Shown: positions 36,696 to 45,361, numbered from the stretch's first letter. The stretch is DNA of 64,000 bases from Paraburkholderia sp. UYCP14C (GCF_004197395.1 NZ_SELS01000036.1:20295-84294); one strand, 5' to 3'. Numbers and translations: made by a program. Notes: a model not told the origin generated them from the sequence alone.

Positions 36696-38039
36696 ATGAA
36701 GATGGATATCAGGGAGACGATCAATCAGGGCGCAATGAGCCGCTTCCAGATTGCTGCGGTCACGATCTGTATCGTGCTCAACATGCTCGACGGATTTGAC
36801 GTCCTGGCGATGGCGTTCACGGCATCTTCGATATCTGCCGACTGGCATCTGAACGGAAAGCAGCTCGGCTTGCTACTGAGCGCCGGCCTGTTCGGCATGG
36901 CAGGTGGCTCACTCTTTCTCGCGCCGTGGGCCGATCGCGTTGGACGGCGACCGGTCATCCTGCTTTGCCTCGGGATGATTTCGGGCGGGATGCTGTTGTC
37001 CGCCGGGGCACCCGGCATCGTTTCGCTTGCAGCGCTGCGCGCGATCACGGGTATTGGTATCGGCGGCATGCTCGCGAGCCTGAACGTGATCACCTCCGAA
37101 TACTCGTCAAACCGGTGGCGCAGCGCCGCCATCAGTCTGCAGGTAACGGGCTATCCGATCGGGGCGACGATCGGGGGATCGATCGCCGGCGCATTGTTGA
37201 TGCATTACGGCTGGCGCAGCGTCTTCGTGTTCGGGACGCTCGTTACTGCCGTGATGATTCCGTTCGTTCTCGTGCGGCTGCCAGAGTCGCTCGACTTTCT
37301 GATCGCAAAGCGCGGGACCGGCGCACTGACAAAGCTTAATGCGCTGCTCGCAAAATTGGGCCATGAAGCAGTCGCCGAGCTTCCACAGCCACTCACCCCA
37401 ACAGATGGAGCCGCGACGCAGAGTAAATTTCGCAGCTTGTTCGTCGGTTCGCTTGCGCTGCAAACGCTGATGATCTGGGCGTCATTCTTCCTTGTGATGC
37501 TCTGCTTCTACTTTGTACTGAGCTGGACGCCGAAGCTGCTTGTCTCAGCCGGCCTGTCGGCTCAGCAAGGCATCACCGGCGGCGTGCTGCTGAATGTGGG
37601 CGGCGTAGTGGGTGGCGTGCTGTTCGGTTTTATCTCGTCGCGCATCCGCCTCAAGCCGCTGCTGTGGACCAGCCTTGCGCTAACGTCAGCCCTGATGCTG
37701 TGCTTTGGCATGTTTGCCTCGACGCTCACCGTCGCGTTCGTCATCGCCATGCTGATCGGCGCGGGGATCTTCGCATGCATGGCTGGCCTGTATGCGTTCG
37801 CCCCCCTTCTTTATCCGGCCGAAACCCGCGTGACCGGAATGGGCTGGTCGATTGGTATCGGTCGTGTGGGTGCGGTGCTGGCACCGCTGGCGGCGGGGGC
37901 CCTGGTTGATGCGGGCTGGACTACCGGGAGTCTGTACTGCGTCTTCTCCGTGCCCTTGCTGATCGCGATGTTCAGCGTGACGTTACTCGGGCGACAAATC
38001 CAGCTGGCCAAAAGCGCCTCGCAGCCGGCCATGTCTTAA
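36696..38039 (+). CDS. MFS transporter, aromatic acid:H+ symporter (AAHS) type
   Basis: A 447-aa carrier with 12 helices. The AAHS signatures are LNMLDGFDVLAMAFTA, LFGMAGGSLFLAPWADRVGR, ITGIGIGGMLASLNVITSEY and FGALVTAVMIPF-like TM5-6. The ATG is chosen for GGAGA five bases upstream; an upstream in-frame ATG adds 29 basic residues without a site. AAHS carriers import benzoate, 4-hydroxybenzoate and similar acids. No catabolic gene adjoins, so the substrate is open. It is divergent from the MarR gene that probably controls it. Confidence 0.88.
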   Translation: MKMDIRETINQGAMSRFQIAAVTICIVLNMLDGFDVLAMAFTASSISADWHLNGKQLGLLLSAGLFGMAGGSLFLAPWADRVGRRPVILLCLGMISGGMLLSAGAPGIVSLAALRAITGIGIGGMLASLNVITSEYSSNRWRSAAISLQVTGYPIGATIGGSIAGALLMHYGWRSVFVFGTLVTAVMIPFVLVRLPESLDFLIAKRGTGALTKLNALLAKLGHEAVAELPQPLTPTDGAATQSKFRSLFVGSLALQTLMIWASFFLVMLCFYFVLSWTPKLLVSAGLSAQQGITGGVLLNVGGVVGGVLFGFISSRIRLKPLLWTSLALTSALMLCFGMFASTLTVAFVIAMLIGAGIFACMAGLYAFAPLLYPAETRVTGMGWSIGIGRVGAVLAPLAAGALVDAGWTTGSLYCVFSVPLLIAMFSVTLLGRQIQLAKSASQPAMS

Positions 38040-38449
38040 CCTTGGGTCTGTTGCAGTCCTGACACCGGGAGCGATGACGGCCCCCTCAAAGTTTCGTTGC
38101 ACTGTGGCGGCCGGCCACCGCAGGCGCGCCACAGACCGCGTCCAGATACGTCGATGCGATCGTGACGTTCTGCGAACCGCTCGAAAGCTTCCCGTTTCGT
38201 GGCGTGCCGCGCAATGACGGCCTACCCTTGATTTCAATGCATTTGCGACGGCAGGTTGATCTTGGCTCGATGCGGGTTTGCGAGGCGGCCCCGTTAAAAT
38301 ACCTCACCCAATCAGACACTTCCTGTCTCCCTGCCTGGCCCCTTCCTTTTTTGATCGACTCGCCGAACTTTTTGCGCGCCGAAGTGCCGCTCGCCCTGCG
38401 CCCATCGGGCGGAACTTGAGTAGCGGCGCACCGATAGAGATCGCTGCGG
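38040..38449. other. Spacer of mobile-element debris
   Basis: No frame has convincing similarity to a known protein. The region borders the C-terminal end of the Tn3-type transposase relic. Nothing further is recognised. Confidence 0.4.
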
Positions 38450-39135
38450 TTCAAGCTAGCCGTCGCTGCTTCGCATTCAGGTCGGCGACGCTCGGCAGCA
38501 ATTGATGCGCATAGCGTTCGATCGGGAAATCGAACGTTCCGCGCAGGTTGATACGTTCGAGATGCGTCGGCGCGATGCGCCGCAAGTCGCCCGCCTGAAC
38601 GGCCTCTACACTCATCGCCTCTATCTGGTCGACCGCGCGCGGCATGTGGATCGTGTTCCACGCCATCCCCGCATTGGAGAGCAGCGCCAGTGCTGAGGAC
38701 ACCGCCGCGAGCGTGTCATGGTGCCTGGTCAGTTCCAGTGGAATCTTGCCGATATGGATTGCCCGCTACACCGTATGGACCGCCTCCCCACGATTGAGCA
38801 CGTGCTGCAATTCGGCGCGGAAGGCCGCATTGGTGAAGTAGTCGATCAGGTAGATCGTGCGGAATAGCCGCCGCCAATAGCGCCTTGTACCGGTCATAGC
38901 TGTCGATCGTTTCTCGCCAAGCCCGCCCGAGCCGGATTACAACGCGGTCCGGTAACAGGTAGACCTTACGGGCATAAAGTTCGCGCAGCACGTCAAGTGC
39001 GCTAACGACGGGATGGACGGTTTGCGCTTCGAACGGCAGGCGGATCAGCCTGGCGAGCATCGCGCGGGCCTGCCCTCCTTTTTGCGAGCAGGCGCGCGTG
39101 AACCAGACTGCGCCGGCGCCGCGTACGTTGGTCAA
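38450..39135 (-). pseudogene. Tn3-family transposase remnant (C-terminal part)
   Basis: Read on the minus strand the pieces follow the order of a Tn3-family transposase. The first is VHPVVSALDVLRELYARKVY and LPDRVVIRLGRAWRETIDSY. After a frame change near 38865 come LIDYFTNAAFRAELQHVLN, RGEAVHTV and a TAG stop at 38766-38768, then RAIHIGKIPLELTRHHDTLA, LLSNAGMAWNTIHMPRA and LERINLRGTFDFPIERYA. At least one stop and one frameshift kill it, and there is an internal deletion with loss of the catalytic DDE core. Terminal inverted repeats were not found. Confidence 0.85.
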
Positions 39136-39214
39136 GCGTTTGGTCGGCCAGCTCGCATACCCTCATGCTGAGTTCTTCGCGCGCCAACGCCGCGTCACGG
39201 CTGTTGGCACAACC

Positions 39215-39500
39215 TGACAATGACCATGCGAGCCTGCAGCAATGGTTGTGGGCCGTGCCCCTGCGGCAGTCTACGCATCAAATGGGGGAGGTGTGCACAA
39301 AGATCGATCCCCTCTATGCGATTGGCGTGCATGAAGGCTGGCCGACGCTTTGCAACGACGCCGCTGTGCGGCAATACGCGCGGCGCTGCGCGCGCCGGCC
39401 GCCTTCGATCAGTAAGCGCCTCGAGCAAGGACCGCGCTGGCTGGAAGCAGCCTGCTTCATGCGTTACGCGCTGTGCTTCGCAACCGATCAGCCGCTATCG
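39215..39500 (+). pseudogene. Second transposase fragment (Tn3-like), opposite strand
   Basis: A plus-strand frame reads LQQWLWAVPLRQSTHQMGEV, then a basic segment and RRPPSISKRLEQGPRWLEAA, CFMRYALC. This recalls the region of Tn3-family transposases that precedes the catalytic core (Arg-Arg, LEAACFLR, then ATD). It faces the other way from the larger fragment at 38450-39135. The match is by pattern memory only; if correct the two are inverted relics of related transposons. It is short and stops at a frameshift near 39490. Confidence 0.4.
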
Positions 39501-40105
39501 ACGACGCCTACCTTATGTCAGTCCACCCCAAGACTGGCAATCTGCTCTTCTCTGATGCGATCGACGAGCCGGAACGTGCCTGTCTGGTGGTGACCATAGG
39601 TGTCTGGGCAAGACGCCCACTGCAGCACAGGCGGCCTACCTGGAGGCGCACTACAAGCGCTTCCTCGAGAAGCAGGCAGAGCGCAGCTCCAAGCTGCGCA
39701 ATGTAGCCCTGATCTAGCGGGCTCCAGCGGGGAGCCTGTTGAGGCGGCCACCTCGACATCGTCCGTGCCTGCGAGAATCGCCCACCTATGATGACGGCAC
39801 GTTACGGCCTACAGAAAGCTTTCATGCACGAAACGCTCAAGCAATTAAGCATCCACTGGCGACAGGGTGTCGCACTGAGCGTGGGCAAAAACCATTTATA
39901 GTGCACTGCACAAGCCCGTGCGATCGGTAGGTGCGATCTGACGGTCGTGTTATAGTGCACTGCACAAGCCCCGTCCGATCGGCAGGTGCGATCTGACGAC
40001 CGCGTCCGGCGTTGCCGGGTTGCGGACAGACATACCGCTGAAGGTGATTCGACACGCCTGTCAGCTTCGCCCAGTTTCTGTCTACACCATCAAAATGAGG
40101 TCCCT
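39501..40105. other. Spacer with debris and tandem repeat
   Basis: A short plus-strand relic near 39640 reads AAYLEAHYKRFLEKQAERSS and may be the end of a transposase gene. Otherwise only the tandem ~54-base repeat (39896-39998) is notable. No gene is supported before the small ORF at 40106. Confidence 0.4.
39896..39998. repeat. Two tandem copies of a ~48-base repeat, 54-base period
   Basis: Copy 1 (39896-39943) and copy 2 (39950-39998) share TTATAGTGCACTGCACAAGC followed by CGATCGG-AGGTGCGATCTGACG with only a few differences. Each contains the palindrome GTGCA-C-TGCAC. They sit 108 bases upstream of the small gene at 40106. They could be a tandem operator, a mobile-element end or a small repeat family; two copies are too few for a CRISPR array. 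Confidence 0.8.
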
Positions 40106-40261
40106 GTGAAATACCTTTCCCGCATCGCCGCGTCTGGAGCACTCCTGGTCGTCGCTCTCGGTATCGTCACCTTCGCCCAGATCAAGTTCGCGCCGCAATC
40201 CGCAGACAACAACCCGGTCGCACGGATCGTTCTGAACGTCGAGTCGCAACTGAACGACTGA
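40106..40261 (+). CDS. Small membrane/secreted protein (51 aa)
   Basis: A 51-residue frame starting at GTG with TGAGG five bases upstream. Residues 8-27 are hydrophobic (SGALLVVALGIVTFAQIKF), followed by a polar tail with a short helix. It is either a bitopic membrane peptide or a secreted peptide. Function unknown. A strong bidirectional terminator follows at 40306-40340, which supports real transcription. Confidence 0.6.
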   Translation: MKYLSRIAASGALLVVALGIVTFAQIKFAPQSADNNPVARIVLNVESQLND

Positions 40262-40305
40262 GCGACTCCACCGCTGTATGTAGCCCGTGCCCCGCAGGCA
40301 AAGAA

Positions 40306-40340
40306 AAACCCGCCTGGCTCGAAAGAGAACTGGCGGGTTT
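40306..40340 (+). terminator. Bidirectional intrinsic terminator
   Basis: Arms AAACCCGCC (40306-40314) and GGCGGGTTT (40332-40340) with a 17-base loop, flanked by A-rich and T-rich tracts. Serves the small plus-strand gene and the facing minus-strand gene at 40359. Confidence 0.8.
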
Positions 40341-40358
40341 AAGCTATTCATTTTGGAT

Positions 40359-40721
40359 TCACATATCAGGCGATGGTAACGGAGTTGACGTCTGCTCAGG
40401 CTCCTCCAGCGACCAGTCAGCCTCCACGTCCACGGCATCCAACACCTTGGCCAGGTGACCAATCGCCAATTCGAGACGCTTCATCGTGGCCTCGTGAGAC
40501 AGGCAATCTTCCCCCTTCGACGTTTCGATCATCAGAAACTTGAAGAGCGTGTCGCCACACTGATCCAGCTCACCCCGAAAAGCCTCGAGGGTCGGATATC
40601 CCGGCACGTACGCAAACTCACCATCGGCATACTTTCTGGCAATCGTCACCTGCGACGGTGTCAGTTCAAGCTTTGACGCGGGCACGGCCTGAGCGGCTTG
40701 TTCAGCCTTGCGTGCCGCCAT
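40359..40721 (-). CDS. Hypothetical protein (120 aa)
   Basis: A soluble protein with a Ala/Gln-rich N-terminus, then ARKYADGEFAYVPGYPTL, EAFRGELDQCGDTLFKFLM, and an amphipathic helix KRLELAIGHLAKVLDAVDVE. I do not recognise a family, though the composition is like plasmid or phage accessory proteins. No Shine-Dalgarno precedes the ATG, so it may be translated with the short frame just upstream (40749-40907). Confidence 0.5.
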   Translation of the reverse strand: MAARKAEQAAQAVPASKLELTPSQVTIARKYADGEFAYVPGYPTLEAFRGELDQCGDTLFKFLMIETSKGEDCLSHEATMKRLELAIGHLAKVLDAVDVEADWSLEEPEQTSTPLPSPDM

Positions 40722-40748
40722 AGAGGAGCGCGTGGCGCGTCACTCGCT

Positions 40749-40907
40749 TCATCGAGCGCTTCCTGAATCAGGCCATCGTCGTCCCGGAACATACCCCTTC
40801 ATCTGCTCAACCGTTTCGAGCGAATCGACCGCGCCAATCAGCTCCCCGGCCACTTCCTTCCAGTTCACCGCAGGGACGGCAACATTCTCGACAGATTTCG
40901 TGTTCAT
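40749..40907 (-). CDS. Small hypothetical protein (52 aa)
   Basis: Starts at MNTKSVENVAVPAVNWKEVA after a strong AGGAAGG Shine-Dalgarno. It contains a helix-rich stretch AGELIGAVDSLETVEQMKGY. Its tail may be a frame change away from the downstream 120-aa gene on the same strand. Function unknown. Confidence 0.45.
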   Translation of the reverse strand: MNTKSVENVAVPAVNWKEVAGELIGAVDSLETVEQMKGYVPGRRWPDSGSAR

Positions 40908-41044
40908 AGTGCCTTCCTCGTCGTTTATTTGGCCTTGGCGTGGACGAATTTCCACGCTGACGTACAGGCACCTGGCGACCTACCCGGAGGCTACATCTAA
41001 CCCAGTTTACGGAGTTTGCCCGGAAGAAGTGAAGCGCAATCGAG

Positions 41045-41229
41045 GCATTAAGATAGTCCAGGTTATCGCACCACGCCTTGCCCCAGAAGGTCTTCGCAAT
41101 GGCCCCGCGATATGGCGCGATGGGCGACAGCGTCTTGCCAGCCTTGATCGCTCTCGCGACCAGCTGTTCCGCTTTTTTCCAACGCTCGGCCACCGGGACG
41201 TAAGGTTTCCATCCCCCGTAGTCAGCCAT
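41045..41229 (-). pseudogene. Truncated SWIM zinc-finger protein (N-terminal stub)
   Basis: Only the first ~60 residues remain: MADYGGWKPYVPVAERWKKA, then TFWGKAWCDNLDYL. This is the conserved start of bacterial SWIM-domain proteins, which are ~250-500 aa and carry the CxCx(n)CxH finger later. The rest is lost and the frame runs into unrelated sequence. A clear relic. Confidence 0.7.
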
Positions 41230-41450
41230 CTGCGTTCGACCGAGGGCCAGCAGGTTCAACCCGGTGGACACACCCATCTCTTAAGCCCCTTGACGTAGCC
41301 ACGCCGATCGCGCGTGGCCGTCCCCGCGGCGCACGCTGACTCGAAGGATTCAGCCCCAGGCTTCTATGAGCAGGAAGTTGTCAAGGCCTTTCACGCGAAC
41401 TGACTCACGAATCACATTGGCCAGGTCCCATCGGGCGGCTCCGTAAAGAA

Positions 41451-41522
41451 GCGCCGTAGCGGGGGGTCAAGGGCCAGGGCGAAGCCCTGAGCGCAGCGAC
41501 CCTTGACCCCCCGCTACGGCGC
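41451..41522. repeat. Perfect 23-bp inverted repeat (long hairpin)
   Basis: Left arm 41451-41473 (GCGCCGTAGCGGGGGGTCAA then GGG) and right arm 41500-41522 are exact reverse complements, with a 26-base loop that itself holds AGGGC-GAA-GCCCT. A stem this long and perfect is far beyond a normal terminator and lacks a T-tract. It may be a transposon or integron-related end or a structured RNA/DNA element. Confidence 0.9.
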
Positions 41523-41536
41523 AATAGGCTGGCCGA

Positions 41537-41570
41537 GGCTGGCGAGCGCAGGTTATTGCGTTCGCCAGCC
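41537..41570. repeat. Second hairpin next to the long inverted repeat
   Basis: Arms GGCTGGCGA and TCGCCAGCC with a 16-base loop, 14 bases after the long hairpin. The two may form one composite structured element. Confidence 0.6.
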
Positions 41571-41896
41571 CTACAGGCGTATTTCGGCCCCGCGTGTTCC
41601 GGCGGAGTTTGATCAGTCGTCAACCATTGCTGCGATCCATTCGACGTCCGTCTGGTCTGAAGCCAAATCCGGCGCGTGAGACTTGACGTCACACAGACTT
41701 CTATCCGCTGGTACGTGGGCCAGCCTCATCCGGTATGCGCGTTGCGCCGACATCATCATCAGCGGGAACATGCCCCATCTCAAAAAATCGGTTGCATGAG
41801 CAACCCGCCTGGGGCACGGGCATGTTCGCTTCAGGGCCGATGCACCTCCCATGACTCGTCCAACGGATTTCCCCTGATCCAGGGCGCGAGGGGAGC

Positions 41897-43094
41897 TTAA
41901 GCGGACTTCAACTGTGCTCCCGCAGGGATGACGCCGTCCTTCAGGTAGCGCCACAGCGCGATCGCCAGGCGTCGCGCCACCGCCACGATTGCGATGCGCC
42001 GCGCGCGGCGGTTCGGGCCGGTGCCCTGCGTGCGCTGGTTGAACCACTGCGTCAGTGCGCTGCCGGGCTGGTGGCGCAGCCAGCACCACGCCATCTCGAC
42101 CAGCAGGGCACGCACCCGCCGGTTACCCTGCCGGCTGATGCCCTGGTCAGTCTGGCTCTCGCCGCTGTCCCAGGGCTGCGGCACCAGCCCGACGCACGCG
42201 CCCACCTGGCGCCGGTTGCTGAACTCCCGCCAGAACAACTCGAGCGCGAGGCGTGACGCGCCCACTTCGCCAATTCCCTTCAGGCGCGCCAGGTCATCGC
42301 TTCGCTTGCGCGCGGGCGCCGGCACGTTCGCCTGTCGCGTCTTCTCGAGGGCGGCGAGCTGCTGCTGCGCCAGCGCCAGCCGTTCGCACTCGCGCAGCAG
42401 GCGCTCACGCAGCTCGGGCGGCAGCGGCGTGCCGTCATGACACCGCACCTCATCGCGGGCGAGCCGGCTGGCGAAGGCATGGTGACCGACCTTCATCGCG
42501 GGCGAGCCGGCTGGCGAAGGCATGGTGACCGACCTCATCCCAGCAGCCGAGCGTGACCAGCAGTTTGCGCATCCGGTCGCGATGCTGCTGGACTTCCTTC
42601 TGCAGTTCGCCGCGATCGCGCATCAGCTGGCGCGACGCCTCGTCCTGCGGCGACGGCACGTGCACCACATGCATGCGGTCGCGCTCGCCGCGCAGCCACG
42701 CACGCAGGTTGGTGACCAGTTTGATGACATCGAGCCGGTCGGTCTTCGCGCGCCGCTGGTGGCGTTCGACCGGAATGCTCGCCGGATCGACGACGTAGCA
42801 CTCGATGCCGCGCGCCTGCAGCGCGCGACAGATCCAGAACGCGTCCTGGCCGGCTTCGTAGCTCACGACGGTCCGCACGCCCGCCGGCAGCGACCACTTC
42901 TCCTTGTGCGCCTCGATCAGGTCCAGCACCGCCTGCAGGCGGGCGGCGGCCTGCGGCTGCGCGACCGTGTGCACGGCGGGCTTCTCGTGCCCGCCGTCGT
43001 GCAGCGCGACCTTCCAGCTTGCTGCGGCCAGCTCGAGTGATACTGCCAGCACCAGTTCCTCACTACCCGTCGTGAACGTCTGATCCGTGCGCAT
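41897..43094 (-). pseudogene. IS110-family transposase broken by a 43-bp tandem duplication
   Basis: The minus strand encodes an IS110-type transposase in two frames. The N-terminal DEDD region (YEAGQDAFWICRALQARGIE, RRAKTDRLDVIKLV) ends at a stop at 42450. The C-terminal Transposase_20 part (ARLKGIGEVGASRLALELFW, GLVPQPWDSGESQTDQGISR, GNRRVRALLVEMAWCWLRH) resumes in another frame. Two exact 43-base copies, 42450-42492 and 42493-42535, lie at the break. Deleting one copy leaves 1155 bases, an uninterrupted 384-aa protein of normal length. The duplication therefore inactivated an otherwise intact gene, probably recently. Confidence 0.93.
42450..42535. repeat. Exact 43-bp tandem duplication inside the IS110 transposase
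   Basis: Two identical 43-base units abut each other. The unit length is not a multiple of three, hence the frameshift. Typical of replication slippage or a sequencing/assembly collapse at a repeat. Confidence 0.95.
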
Positions 43095-43184
43095 GATGCT
43101 CTCCTCGTAGCAGGTTCGACCGACTGATTTTATGACTCAGTTCGACCGCAGAAGGCCCTGATTCATAGGCTCAAGCGCCGCGTC

Positions 43185-43700
43185 ATGTTTTACCGGCGAG
43201 CGTCGCTCGAACAATGGTTACTGCTCGACGCGAATCCGAACGTGGTCACCTTCTGCGAGCGTCCGGGCTATGTGCTGATTAACGTGCACTACGTCGATCG
43301 CGGTGGGCTGGTTGTACTGAGCGAATCGTTTTTTGGGATCCGATGCAGACAGGTCACGCCCCGTGCCGCTGGCACTGCTGGGGTCCGCTTTGTCGTATCG
43401 GCTGAGCTCGTTGCGGCGCGTGCGTAGACGGACAACTGGCAACGCATCCTTCCCTACCTTATTGCAAACCGGGGCCTTGTGCCGGCATCGTTGCCATCGG
43501 CGATCATGCAATTTGTGAAGGATCCGCAGCGGATGCTCGATATCGGGCGCGGGTTCCTGACCAGTGACCCGGTGATCGTTCGGGCTGCCCTGTTCGGCCT
43601 GCGCCTTATCGGTCGCGTCAGCGCGCGGGCACTTCATACGCAACAGCTGTCGCCGCTCACCTCTTTCCCATCTTCGGATGGCGGCATCATGAGCCGCCGC
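43185..43700 (+). pseudogene. Tn7-like TnsA-type endonuclease remnant
   Basis: The plus strand begins FYRRASLEQWLLLDANPNVV, then TFCEREPGYV-like sequence, and, after a frame change near 43425, NWQRILPYLIANRGLVPAS and FVKDPQRMLDIGRGFLTS, DPVIVRAALFGLRLIGRVS. The start resembles TnsA-like endonucleases (FYERDxLEQxLLLExxPxV pattern) and the second half the usual C-terminal part of the same Burkholderia proteins. The central catalytic part is missing. A short frame MSRRKPELQAIGVKG at 43689 looks like the first residues of a following TnsB-type gene, now cut off. Confidence 0.5.
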
Positions 43701-43934
43701 AAACCGGAGTTACAGGCGATTGGCGTCAAGGGCACTCCGCGGAGCTTCACACGATTTTGAGCGGGCAAAGCCGCAGACGTGGTTACGCGGACTGACGGTT
43801 CGTTGCAACTTCGACGCAGCGACGCGAAGTGTCAAATTTATTTGCGAAGTTGATACACATCTAATCCGTTCTACGCCTCTGGAACCGCCGGATCTCCCCC
43901 TTGGGTGGCCAATACGAGATCAGTGCTCGTTCAG

Positions 43935-44219
43935 CTAATACGACGGGTCCATTCGTAGGTGGAGGATGCGGATTACGTCTATCAGGTGCTCGTCTTCCTT
44001 GAAAAAAAGCACATGCGTTCCGACAAGCACTTTACGGTAACCCGATCGTACATGTTGCGCAGACTGACTCGGCTGCGTACTGTCAGTTAGCCCGATAACC
44101 GTGTCCTGGATCATCCGGATATATCGTTCCGCCTGCCGCTGTCCCCAGTCTTCTACCGAGTAGCCCCAGATATTGTCGAGACCATCCTCTGCCGCGGGCG
44201 AGAATACTAAGGCCTTCAC
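43935..44219 (-). CDS. parE: ParE/RelE-family toxin
   Basis: A 94-aa protein of the ParE fold: ALVFSPAAEDGLDNIWGYSV, QRQAERYIRMIQDTVIGL, then GYRKVLVGTHVLFFKEDEHL and DVIRILHLRMDP. The last block is the typical ParE C-terminus. It starts with GTG overlapping the antitoxin stop (GTGA), showing coupling. ParE toxins poison DNA gyrase; RelE-type mRNA cleavage is less likely for this spacing of motifs. Confidence 0.85.
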   Translation of the reverse strand: MKALVFSPAAEDGLDNIWGYSVEDWGQRQAERYIRMIQDTVIGLTDSTQPSQSAQHVRSGYRKVLVGTHVLFFKEDEHLIDVIRILHLRMDPSY

Positions 44220-44398
44220 GTCGCGGACTTCCGTTTCCGTGCAAGAAACGCGTCAAAGTCGAACGGTCTTGATTGTCCGGAACGCTCACCCTTCTCCAGT
44301 TCAACGCGCAGGACGTCGAGTTTCGCCTCCTGTTCCTCCAGCAAACGCAGGCCCGCGCGAACAACGTCACTCGCAGTGCTGTATCGACCCGCACGCAC
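44216..44398 (-). CDS. parD: ParD-type antitoxin (N-terminus unclear)
   Basis: The frame GRYSTASDVVRAGLRLLEEQ is diagnostic for ParD ribbon-helix-helix antitoxins, followed by an acidic C-terminal toxin-binding tail. An in-frame GTG gives only 60 aa, and the preceding in-frame codons (AEFVEDRVRAG) read on as ParD but lack a start codon within ~30 codons. Either a non-canonical start is used or the first ~20 residues with the beta-strand were lost by a nearby indel. In the latter case DNA binding would be impaired while toxin binding remains. Confidence 0.65.
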   Translation of the reverse strand: MRAGRYSTASDVVRAGLRLLEEQEAKLDVLRVELEKGERSGQSRPFDFDAFLARKRKSAT

Positions 44399-44496
44399 GC
44401 GATCTTCAACGAATTCGGCGCATAGAGCGCCGGCTTTGGCGTGGTCGCTCGCCTGGCTCCTCCACGGCTCATGTCGCCAGGCGACAGTCCCCGCAA

Positions 44497-45114
44497 TCAG
44501 TAGCGGGAAAGCTGGCTGCCGTTGACCTGCACGCGCTCGCCCGGGCGCAGGTCGCCGGGCGTCGGCACGTCGAACGCGCGCGTTGAGCCGTCGCTCAGCT
44601 GCACGTCGATCTGGTAGCCGGCGGGCTGACCCATCTGCTGGCCGATCTGGTTGCCCGCATAGGCTCCACCGAGCGCGCCGATGACGGTCGCTGCGTCGCG
44701 ACCGTGCCCGCCCCCGATCTGATTACCGAGAACGCCGCCAACCAGCGCGCCGACGACGGTTCCCGCGATACCCGAAGTACCCGTGGCGCTACTCAAGGGC
44801 CGGACGCTTGAGATCGTGCCGTACTGCGTGCCATATTGGTTGCCGTATTGCGGGTTGTACTGCGACCCGTACTGGCCGCCGTTTTGCGTGTCATACGACT
44901 GTTGCGGCGCAGGCTGCGGCGCGTAGGCGGGTTGCTGCACGGTGCCCGGTTGCGCGTAGACGGGCTGGCTATACGCGGGCGCTGCATACTGGCCCTGATA
45001 GCCTTGCTGCGAGCCGTACGGCGCGTAGCCGGGGGCAACGCATGCCGACAACGAAAAACTTGCTGCAACGACAAGCGCAGCGGTCAAAGCGGACTTGGTA
45101 GAGAGCATGGGCAT
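44497..45114 (-). CDS. Glycine-zipper lipoprotein (SlyB/OsmB-like)
   Basis: A 205-aa outer-membrane lipoprotein: signal peptide with lipobox LSAC at about residues 20-24, then a Tyr/Gln/Pro-rich linker with repeats (QYGSQYNPQYGNQYGTQYG). The glycine-zipper 2TM domain follows (GTVVGALVGGVLGNQIGGGHG, VIGALGGAYAGNQIGQ), ending in a beta tail (IDVQLSDGSTRAF, PGERVQV). It likely stabilises the envelope. It resembles the cytoplasmic-membrane version at 57304-57999. MPMLST or MLSTKS are possible starts. Confidence 0.85.
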   Translation of the reverse strand: MPMLSTKSALTAALVVAASFSLSACVAPGYAPYGSQQGYQGQYAAPAYSQPVYAQPGTVQQPAYAPQPAPQQSYDTQNGGQYGSQYNPQYGNQYGTQYGTISSVRPLSSATGTSGIAGTVVGALVGGVLGNQIGGGHGRDAATVIGALGGAYAGNQIGQQMGQPAGYQIDVQLSDGSTRAFDVPTPGDLRPGERVQVNGSQLSRY

Positions 45115-45361
45115 CAAGGTATGGTTTGCGTTGCCGCCGCGCCGGGCACGGCGAGCATAAAGAGGAAGGCGGGTTGCGCGGCAGTATAAGGAAAGCTCGC
45201 CCAAACGTCCGCTGCGCGACGGTAACAACGTGTAAAGTCCGTTGCCAGGTAAATGTCGACGAGCGCCGGCATATCCGGATCGCGACGACATTGCGAAAAC
45301 TCTGGCGGTTGTTGCGCGCGTCTCGCTGCCGGCAACCATGCATTGATAGAACTAACCGCGC

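Larger units (their letters stand above)
41230..41896. other. Spacer with strong inverted repeats
   Basis: No gene is supported. It holds the perfect 23-bp inverted repeat (41451-41522) and a second hairpin (41537-41570). Open frames on either strand lack motifs. A minus-strand frame near 41613-41750 is acidic (DQTDVEWIAAMVDD) but unassigned. Confidence 0.5.

Noticed and set aside
39896-39998. Possible CRISPR array at the tandem repeat
   Set aside because: Only two units separated by 6 bases, no spacer-like variation and no cas genes in the window.
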